From JAQBQQ01 sp964633955 (GTDB lineage: Bacteria > Patescibacteriota > Gracilibacteria > Peribacterales > Peribacteraceae), in assembly GCA_964633955.1 (NCBI GenBank), contig CAZWIA010000021.1, forward strand, positions 1 to 18,667: a stretch of DNA of 18,667 bases. Reading direction: 5' to 3'. A program made the position numbers and the translations under genes. The notes under the pieces are model-generated. The model was not told where the DNA came from and ran no database searches. It saw only the letters and a list, made by a program, of their open reading frames with translations. This document shows, in pieces, positions 12,394-18,667 of this stretch (positions are counted from its first letter, which is position 1; every line of letters begins with the position of its first letter).

Positions 12394-15300
12394 GCAGGAT
12401 ACACCAGCCTTGGCCCCGGCGTGCCACCCCTGCCGCTGCGCCTCCAGACGTAGGCCATCAGGCCCGCGTTGCCGAGGACCAAGAGCCCGATCCCGATCCA
12501 GCCGATGACGGGCATGTGCCAGGCGGCGGGTTTCTCCCCTTCCACCAGCACCTTCACCACCGGCATCACCACCTCAATCTGCTTCTGCTCCTCCAGCGTC
12601 AAACCGGACGGCGGCTCAATGATGATGTCCCGGGACTCCACCTCCTCCCCCTCCGCGTGGATCTCCAGGCGGTGGCGGCCCGCTTCCACCTGATGGAACG
12701 TGGCCACGCCCTCGTCATCCGTCACGGCGATCTTGGGATCCGAGAACAGGACCACCGGCGTGCGGCGATACGGCCGGCCGGTGAGGGAGTTGAGGACGGA
12801 CAGGTGGAGAGCGGAGAGGACCACGCGGTCGCCTTCACGGGTGAGGGACGTGGTGTAGAGCCGCTCGGTCACGGGCGCCGCCGCGTGCTCCGCGGTACCG
12901 GCATTGTCCGGCGAGAGCCCGCGAGCCACGCGGGTGATGGCCGCGCGTCCGCCGTCCACCATGCTCCGCAGGTCATCCTGCAATGTGACGGCTGCAACGG
13001 CGATCGCATGGGCTGTGCCGCGCGCCAACCGGCCGCCGGCGCGGACAGTCCCGCGGGCCGCCGCGTCCGCGGCATCCCTGCCCGTACGCCAGGCGGAGAC
13101 CAGAGCAGACCCTGTCCGGTCCGGAACCTGCTGAATCAAGGCGGCTGCGGGCCGGGCTACGCGGTCCGTCACCCGGAGACCCACGCGCGCGGAGCGGGCG
13201 ACCGTGCCGTAGAGCGCGCGGGCCGCCTGCGTCCGGACCGCGCGATCCGCCTGCCGGACGGATCCGGCGGTGCGGGCGGCGGCATCCAGCGCGCCGTTAA
13301 GCGCCAGGCGCGCGGGGTTGACCACCGTGCGGCCCAGCCACGCCACAGCCGCGTTGCCGGAGTAGCGCAGCCGCAGGTCCGGCACGCGGAGACCGGTCGC
13401 AACCTGCCGGACAGCTACGACCATATCTTCTCCCGCCCGCCCGGCCGTCAGGACTGCGCGGGCAAGGGGCGCCGTAATGCTGCGGCCTGCCCAGGCGAGG
13501 ACCCCGCCGCCAACGGATTGAACGGCGCTCACGCCGCGCATGGCCAGGGACGCAGCGCCGTCCGCGGCGGAGCGGATCGTCGCTGCGGTACGGCCGGCGG
13601 CCGACCGGATCCAGGAAACGGGCTCCGTGACAGCGCGCGTGCCATGCAGGATGCCGTTCAGGATACGGTCTTCCGTCACCCGGACGCGCTCATCCCGGCT
13701 CTCCTCTTCCGGCAGCTGGAAACCCTGCACGGGCGCGCTCCCCATCAGGCGATCCTCCCGGATGCGGCGCTCCAGATCCAGCGTGATGTCCGGCGGGAGT
13801 TGCGGCGTTCTAGGTGAAGTCGGCTGGGTCGTCTCCGGTTCCAAGGGAGAACCAGGCGGAGGCAGGGACGGCGCGGGCCGATCGGATCCCGCGGGTACAG
13901 TGGGCACCAGGCGGATCACCACGGGCGGGCTGCGGCGGCTGCCGCCAGAAACCGTCGCAGACGCACTGACCGCTTCATCCCCTCCCTCCTCCTGCGCAGA
14001 ACGGTACACCAGGCCGATGTCCCGCACCTTCAGCTGGCCGCCGGTGGCAAAGGCGATGGACCGGCTGAGACCGGCCGTGCCCTCATAGCCATCCGGCGCC
14101 GTGACCGTGAGGATGAAGCTGCCGCTGGAGACAGGCAGGAGGTTATAGAGGTAGCGGCCGGAGGCGTTAGACTGGCGGGTGACGTCCAGCGTGCCGCCCG
14201 TGGCGGAGGTGCCGCGCAGGCGGAGCGTCACGCCGGAGAGGACGCCGGACTCGTTCCCGTCGCGCACGCCGTCCTCATCCAGGTCCAGGAACACAGCGCC
14301 CGTCAGCGTGGAAGCCCGGACGTAGCCAAACCGCACGGTCACCGTTCCGCCCGTGCCCACCACGTTGCTGCCGCTGCTGTTGAAGCGCGTGCGCAGGTAC
14401 CCCGTGGGCGCCACACCGCCGTTCACGGTCACCGTGTATCCGGCGGCCGTGGACACCGGTACCGCGAACGCGGCGGATCCGGTAGCGCTGGTGAGACGAG
14501 AGAGACTGAGGGCGGCGCCGGTGGCGGTGGTGCCGGAGACGGCCACGGTCTGACCGGAGAGGCCGGTAGTCTCCCCGCCGTCCTGTACGCCGTCTCCGTC
14601 TTCATCCTCCCACACGATGCCGTGGACGGTCCCGTAACCGGTCAGCCGGAAGAGGCCAAAGAGCGCGGACGGCGCGTGCTGGCCCAAGGACACCGTGCGG
14701 CTGAGGGCGGAGGACGTGGTGGCCTGGAAGCCGCTCGGCACGGTGAGCGTGAGCGTGTAGGCGGACGTGCCGTAGGGCACGGAGTGGAAGGCGAACGCGC
14801 CCGTGGACGTGGTGGTGGCGGTGAGGTTCAGCGCGCCGCCGGAGGCGGTGGTGCCCGTGAGCGTCACCGTGGCGCCGGAGTAGGCGGCCGTCTCCCCCGG
14901 ATCCCGCACGCCGTCCCGGTCGCTATCCAAGAATACCGCGCCGGACATGGTGCCGTACCAGGTGTAGCCGAAGTTCGTGGTAATCCGGGTGCCCCCCTGG
15001 CCGATGGTGATGCCGGAGTTGGTGAAGGCAGTGGCGCGGTAGCCGGATGGCACCGTGGCGCTCACGATCCCCACCGTGTACTGGCCGCTTGCGGGCGGAA
15101 GCCACGTGAACGCGTAGCTGCCGGTGGAACTGGTCACGGCGGACTGGTTCACGGAGGCGCCCGTGGCGGTGGTGCCCAGGAGCGTCACCGTGACGCCGGA
15201 GAGGATGCTGGTCTCCCCGGCATCCCGCCGGCCGTTATCGTTCACGTCAATGTACACGGATCCCGTGGCGGTGGAGGGCAGCACGTAGCCGTAGCGGACG

Positions 15301-18300
15301 GTGATGGTCCCGCCTGTTCCCAAGACGTTGCCCCCGCTGCTGTTGAACCGCGTGCGGATGTAGCCCGTTGGCGTTGTGCCGCCATTGAGCGTCAAGGTGT
15401 ACCCGGCGCTATTGGAGATGGGAACCACCAGCGCGCCGCTCCCGCCGCTGCCGCTGGTAGTCGATCGAGTAATGGACGCGCCCGTGGCCGTTGTGCCCGT
15501 GAGGCTTATGGACAGGCCTGAGAGACCGGTGGTCTCCCCCGCATCGCGCACGCCATCGCCATCCGTATCCACCCACGCGAGTCCGATCAGCGTTCCCGTA
15601 CCGGTGGGAGACGCAGCCGTGAAGGTCCAGTTAGTTGTATTGCCGCTATCTGTGCAGCCTTCCGTATTGGTATAACACACGAGCGCTGCACCGCCGGTGG
15701 CGATCGAGTCCTTCACGTCCAGGTAGTCCAGGGTCTGCGTGCCGCTGTCCCCGTCCAGGAGCAAGCGGGCGCCGGAGCCGGTGCGGGTGGAACGGAGGGA
15801 GAGGAGGTTTCCCTGCAGGCCGCGGAGGGTGAGCGCGCCGGAGACGGCCTGCACCCCGTTATGGGCAAGGAACAGTGTTCGGGCCGCGCTCACGACTCTG
15901 CTTAGATTGTGGAACACCGTCGAGCCGGAGAGCGTCTGCGTCCCCGAGCCATCCAGCGTCACCGTGCCGCTGCGCTTGGTGAAAGTCCCGCCCTGATTCC
16001 AGAAGTTACCGGCAAGATTGATGGAGTAGCTGGAGCCTGACACGTCCAGCGTGCCTCCCGCCCCGATGAGGAGGTGGTTGTTCACATCAAGGTTGCCGCC
16101 AAGCGTCACAGCCCCGCCGGTCGCGGTGAGGTTGTAGAACGCGGAGGACTCCGTGAGTGTCTTGGCTGAGCTCTTGGCGAAGATCACCGTCCCCGTGCCG
16201 GAACTGAACGCGCCGCCGGTCCTGGTCCAGCTTCCGGAGAGCGTCAGCGTCTGCCCGCCGTCAAAGCTCAGCGTGCCGCCGGAAATGGTGAGCGAACCGG
16301 ACATGGACAGCCCCAGCGCGGGCAGCTGGAACACCGCTGATCCGGTAGATCCCAGGACCATGTGCTGCTGATTCACGGCGAACGCCTTGAGCCTCCTGGT
16401 AGACCCCGCCGCGTCGTACCAAATTGTGGAATTCTGGAAGATCTTGTCCGGCCCGCCCGTGAGCGTCTCATCGCCGGTCAGTCTCAAGACTGTGCCCGTT
16501 CCCACCTCAAAGCGGTCATTGACCGTCAGGTGGACGCCGTTGATATCCAGCGTCCCGCCGGTCAGGAAGAAGTCCTGGCCGGACGTGTTGAGGCTGAGGA
16601 CGCCGCTGAGCGTGAGCGTGCCGGAGGGTTTGGCCACCTTCCACGTACCCGTGACCACCGTTCCGCCGGTGCTCGTGTACAGCTGCCCGCCAGTGCCGGC
16701 GAACGTCATGGCGGCCGAACCGCCGTCCGCCGCGCTCAAGACCCGGACGTTCCCCTTGGGCTGCAGCGTGCCGGTGGCCACCAGCCCGTTATCAACCACC
16801 AGCGTCCCCAGGACGTTGAGGGTATCCCCGGCGCTCACCGTGAGGGTGTTGTTATGCGTCTTCTGCACCGTCAGGTTGTTGAAGGTCTCGGTGGCTGCCA
16901 CGTTCACGGTGGAAGAGCTGCCGTCAAAAATGACGGTACCGCCGTTGTGGTTGAACGTTCCGCCGGCCGTGTGCGTCCATGCGCCGGCCACGTTCATGGT
17001 GGTACTGGGCGCCGTGAGCGTCCCGCCGCTGAGCGTGAGGCCGCCGTTGATGTCCGCGGCCGTGGACCCCAGCGCGAACGTGCCGTCCGCTATCTCCACG
17101 CTGCTCTCAAAGAGCACCGTACCCGCGCCGCTCCCCGTGCACGTGGCCAGGGGATTGAGCATGACCACCCGGCTCAGGTCCGCGGCGGCCTCCAGGACGC
17201 AGCTCTGCCCGGCCGACCCGTTGATCATGAGCGTGCTGGGCGTGGTGTGATAGCCGGTTGCCGGCGGCTCCACCTGTATGGCTCCGCGCGCATCCACCGT
17301 CCCGGTGTCTAACCCCCCACCATTCCAGGTTAACGTGCTCAGCACCACCCACGTATCCCCGGTCCCCATGATGATCCTGGTGCCTCCGTTCTCCAGGATC
17401 AAGTTGTAGAACGTCTCAGAGACGTTCACATCGGCGGTATACCCGTTGCCCCCCGCCATTTTCACCGTCCCGCTGCCGTGATGGAACACGCCGCCCTCCG
17501 TGTGGGTGAACGCACCACCGACGCTCAACTGGTAGGAGGTGGAACGGAAGAGCCCTCCATCCTGCGTGAAGCGTCCGTTGGTGGGTATACTCACAAGACC
17601 CGATCCGCCCCAGAAGGTTCCGCCGCTCTGGGTATAGTGAGCGTTCAAGGTGATGGTGTTGCTCCCCTGGATGAGCGCGCCGGAGGCGGCGCCCATGTGC
17701 AGGTAGCTCGTGGTTAGCGTGCCACCCAGACTCAAGACACCTCTCTGCTGCACGGAGAGTCGCTTGCCTGACACCACGGTTACATTGCTCGAACTGGTCG
17801 TGTAGAGTGATGAAATGTCACTGTCTCCGTTATTGTCAGCCACCAGGAGATGTGCTGATGTTACCGGCTGTCCAAGATTGCTGCCGCCCGTCCCGCTCTG
17901 GATCACCAGCGTGTCTCTGATCAGCGTCATGCCGGTCATGGAGCCGCCGGAGCCGTGCGAGACGGTCACCGCCTTCTCCGTCTCCCCATCCAGATACAGC
18001 GCGACGACTGTCCCGCCGGTGAGCGACGATGCATTGATGCCGCTCAGGCTGAAGTACCCGTTGCCGTCCGTATCCGTTGTTGCCGCAGCGGCCGCGCCGT
18101 TCAAGCTCACCGCCACCGTCTTACTTGCCAGTCCCGCGGTCGCGCCGGTATTGGCGAACACCCGGCCGGAGATGCTGAAGAGCTCGTTCCAGTTGGTGTT
18201 ATTGCCGCTGTCCGTGCATCCCTCCGTGCTGATGGAACACAGCAGCGTCGCGCCGCCGCTCGCATTCGAATCCTTCACGTCCAGGTAATCGATGGTCTGC

Positions 18301-18667
18301 GTTCCAGAGTCACCGTCAAGCAGCAACCGGGCACCGCTGCCAGCTCTCGTTGACCGCAGGCTCAAGAGATTGGCGCTTGCGCCACGCAGCGTCAGTGCGC
18401 CGGATGCGGCTTGCCGACTGGTGTAATCGAAGAACAGAGTCCTCGCGGAGCTGACAATGCGAGAAAGGTTGTGGAAGACGGTGGATCCGGAGAGCGTCTG
18501 TGTTCCCGAGCCGTCCAGCGTCACCGTGCCCGATCGCTTCACAAAGTCACCGGCATTCTGGATGTTGCCCGCCAAAGTAATGGCGTAGTTACTACTGGAG
18601 ACATCCAGGGTCGAGCCGTTCAAGGTAAGGTTGCCATCTACATCGAGGTTGGAGCCGAGGGTGAGGG
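12390..18667 (-). CDS. Giant cell-surface protein: beta-helix repeats, five SdrD-B-like domains, Ala/Arg-rich stalk, C-terminal membrane anchor (5' truncated)
   Basis: At least 2091 residues are visible; the frame is open to the right edge, so the N-terminus is missing. From the N-terminal side: (1) glycine/threonine-rich beta-helix repeats with motifs such as GTVTLDGSGTQTLSGST and FYNLT (nt ~18667-15610), interrupted by an Ig-like segment (nt ~18185-17880) and including two copies of a module ending in a Cys-pair TEGCTDSGN motif; (2) five SdrD-B/Cna-B-like domains (nt ~15607-14000), each with a calcium-loop signature such as DTDGDGVRDAGE; (3) a proline-rich linker (nt ~13990-13790); (4) about 250 residues rich in A, R, V and G with almost no lysine (nt ~13660-12900); (5) an Ig/carboxypeptidase-regulatory-like domain (nt ~12830-12600); (6) one membrane helix (12515-12444) followed by an RRSGRGG tail. 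The protein is probably an anchored adhesin or surface fibre. No sortase signal is seen. The stop is TGA. The kinase gene lies downstream on the same strand with its own promoter. Confidence 0.88.
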   Translation of the reverse strand, partial: LTLGSNLDVDGNLTLNGSTLDVSSSNYAITLAGNIQNAGDFVKRSGTVTLDGSGTQTLSGSTVFHNLSRIVSSARTLFFDYTSRQAASGALTLRGASANLLSLRSTRAGSGARLLLDGDSGTQTIDYLDVKDSNASGGATLLCSISTEGCTDSGNNTNWNELFSISGRVFANTGATAGLASKTVAVSLNGAAAAATTDTDGNGYFSLSGINASSLTGGTVVALYLDGETEKAVTVSHGSGGSMTGMTLIRDTLVIQSGTGGSNLGQPVTSAHLLVADNNGDSDISSLYTTSSSNVTVVSGKRLSVQQRGVLSLGGTLTTSYLHMGAASGALIQGSNTITLNAHYTQSGGTFWGGSGLVSIPTNGRFTQDGGLFRSTSYQLSVGGAFTHTEGGVFHHGSGTVKMAGGNGYTADVNVSETFYNLILENGGTRIIMGTGDTWVVLSTLTWNGGGLDTGTVDARGAIQVEPPATGYHTTPSTLMINGSAGQSCVLEAAADLSRVVMLNPLATCTGSGAGTVLFESSVEIADGTFALGSTAADINGGLTLSGGTLTAPSTTMNVAGAWTHTAGGTFNHNGGTVIFDGSSSTVNVAATETFNNLTVQKTHNNTLTVSAGDTLNVLGTLVVDNGLVATGTLQPKGNVRVLSAADGGSAAMTFAGTGGQLYTSTGGTVVTGTWKVAKPSGTLTLSGVLSLNTSGQDFFLTGGTLDINGVHLTVNDRFEVGTGTVLRLTGDETLTGGPDKIFQNSTIWYDAAGSTRRLKAFAVNQQHMVLGSTGSAVFQLPALGLSMSGSLTISGGTLSFDGGQTLTLSGSWTRTGGAFSSGTGTVIFAKSSAKTLTESSAFYNLTATGGAVTLGGNLDVNNHLLIGAGGTLDVSGSSYSINLAGNFWNQGGTFTKRSGTVTLDGSGTQTLSGSTVFHNLSRVVSAARTLFLAHNGVQAVSGALTLRGLQGNLLSLRSTRTGSGARLLLDGDSGTQTLDYLDVKDSIATGGAALVCYTNTEGCTDSGNTTNWTFTAASPTGTGTLIGLAWVDTDGDGVRDAGETTGLSGLSISLTGTTATGASITRSTTSGSGGSGALVVPISNSAGYTLTLNGGTTPTGYIRTRFNSSGGNVLGTGGTITVRYGYVLPSTATGSVYIDVNDNGRRDAGETSILSGVTVTLLGTTATGASVNQSAVTSSTGSYAFTWLPPASGQYTVGIVSATVPSGYRATAFTNSGITIGQGGTRITTNFGYTWYGTMSGAVFLDSDRDGVRDPGETAAYSGATVTLTGTTASGGALNLTATTTSTGAFAFHSVPYGTSAYTLTLTVPSGFQATTSSALSRTVSLGQHAPSALFGLFRLTGYGTVHGIVWEDEDGDGVQDGGETTGLSGQTVAVSGTTATGAALSLSRLTSATGSAAFAVPVSTAAGYTVTVNGGVAPTGYLRTRFNSSGSNVVGTGGTVTVRFGYVRASTLTGAVFLDLDEDGVRDGNESGVLSGVTLRLRGTSATGGTLDVTRQSNASGRYLYNLLPVSSGSFILTVTAPDGYEGTAGLSRSIAFATGGQLKVRDIGLVYRSAQEEGGDEAVSASATVSGGSRRSPPVVIRLVPTVPAGSDRPAPSLPPPGSPLEPETTQPTSPRTPQLPPDITLDLERRIREDRLMGSAPVQGFQLPEEESRDERVRVTEDRILNGILHGTRAVTEPVSWIRSAAGRTAATIRSAADGAASLAMRGVSAVQSVGGGVLAWAGRSITAPLARAVLTAGRAGEDMVVAVRQVATGLRVPDLRLRYSGNAAVAWLGRTVVNPARLALNGALDAAARTAGSVRQADRAVRTQAARALYGTVARSARVGLRVTDRVARPAAALIQQVPDRTGSALVSAWRTGRDAADAAARGTVRAGGRLARGTAHAIAVAAVTLQDDLRSMVDGGRAAITRVARGLSPDNAGTAEHAAAPVTERLYTTSLTREGDRVVLSALHLSVLNSLTGRPYRRTPVVLFSDPKIAVTDDEGVATFHQVEAGRHRLEIHAEGEEVESRDIIIEPPSGLTLEEQKQIEVVMPVVKVLVEGEKPAAWHMPVIGWIGIGLLVLGNAGLMAYVWRRSGRGGTPGPRLVYPA
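14000..15607 (-). repeat. Five tandem SdrD-B-like repeat units
   Basis: Units of about 310-330 bp run approximately at 15607-15280, 15279-14956, 14955-14633, 14632-14320 and 14319-14000. Each encodes a G-x-V/W-x-D start, a DxDxDGxRDxGE calcium loop and a GTTATGA-type strand. Units 1 and 4 share GYIRTRFNSSGGNVLGTGG-like ends, and units 2 and 5 share similar openings. This suggests that a two-domain block was duplicated around unit 3. Confidence 0.7.
15625..16108 (-). repeat. Beta-helix module, copy 2
   Basis: This is a direct repeat of 18187-18667, offset by about 2560 bp with small indels. Both encode a LDV..LAGN..KRSGTVTLDGSG segment, SGSTVFHNLSR, LLSLRSTR and DYLDVKDS, and end in the Cys-pair TEGCTDSGN. 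Near-identical DNA persists around GAGAGCGTCTG and TCCAGCGTCACCGTGCC. Confidence 0.75.
18187..18667 (-). repeat. Beta-helix module, copy 1 (runs off the window)
   Basis: Partner of 15625-16108. Similarity continues to the window edge, so the duplicated unit is longer than what is seen here. The high DNA identity in places suggests a recent duplication or gene conversion within the gene, a common route for surface proteins to change length. Confidence 0.7.

Noticed and set aside
12516..13817. Plus-strand open frame (433 codons) antisense to the giant gene
   Set aside because: It lies opposite the Ala/Arg-rich region, has low-complexity G/R/H-rich composition and no motifs; the minus frame continues into recognisable Ig-like and membrane segments.
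14622..15521. Plus-strand open frame (299 codons)
   Set aside because: It is a shadow of the repeated SdrD-B-like domains; its glycine/arginine repetition merely mirrors the repeats.
16362..17312. Two overlapping plus-strand open frames (16362-17312 and 16387-17250)
   Set aside because: Both are antisense to the beta-helix repeats and lack any domain-like features.
14000..18667. CRISPR array or tandem satellite
   Set aside because: The repetition is at the protein-domain level in one long open frame, with units of about 320 bp or longer and no regular short repeat-spacer pattern.

Overview
The window is G+C-rich (about 65% by hand count in the core genes), coding-dense, and uses TGA as a stop codon. 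The gene style suggests an uncultivated bacterium of the Patescibacteria/CPR type, perhaps Peregrinibacteria/Peribacteria-like. The reasons are a giant surface protein built of 'FYNL'-type beta-helix repeats plus SdrD-B-like calcium-binding modules, a secreted SLH-like protein, a eukaryote-like (type 2) isoleucyl-tRNA synthetase, and no Shine-Dalgarno sequence in front of any gene. The taxonomic call is an inference; no marker gene was compared.

Layout. Positions 1-1601 (+) hold the 3' part of a RelA/SpoT-type gene whose usual C-terminus is replaced by a roughly ten-helix EamA/DMT-type membrane domain. Positions 1596-3065 (-) hold two unrecognised genes of lower G+C, convergent with rel and driven by a good TTGACA/CATAAT promoter. 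Positions 3213-7583 (+) hold ileS, enlarged to 1456 residues by two histidine-phosphatase domains inserted at two separate points between the editing domain and the DCWFESGS block. Downstream on the same strand are a four-helix holin-superfamily-IV/YvlD-like membrane protein (7644-8039) and an MFS exporter (8113-9384). After a tract of degenerate short repeats comes a secreted SLH-like protein (9657-10370).

The right half is all on the minus strand: a partial giant surface protein (12390 to beyond 18667), an orphan sensor histidine kinase (10852-12162) with a perfect extended -10 overlapped by a palindrome, and a small basic protein (10434-10697). Degenerate word-repeat tracts sit at the 3' ends of the MFS, kinase and giant genes.

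Together the genes cover stringent-response signalling, isoleucine charging, membrane transport and the cell surface. The strongest candidates for something undescribed are the two domain fusions: Rel TGS/helical/ACT-like joined to EamA, and IleRS carrying two apparently intact histidine-phosphatase catalytic centres. Both concern amino-acid or alarmone metabolism and lie about 1.6 kb apart. A second theme is gene expression: several promoters place the predicted transcription start 0-7 nt from the start codon, which suggests leaderless or near-leaderless translation.
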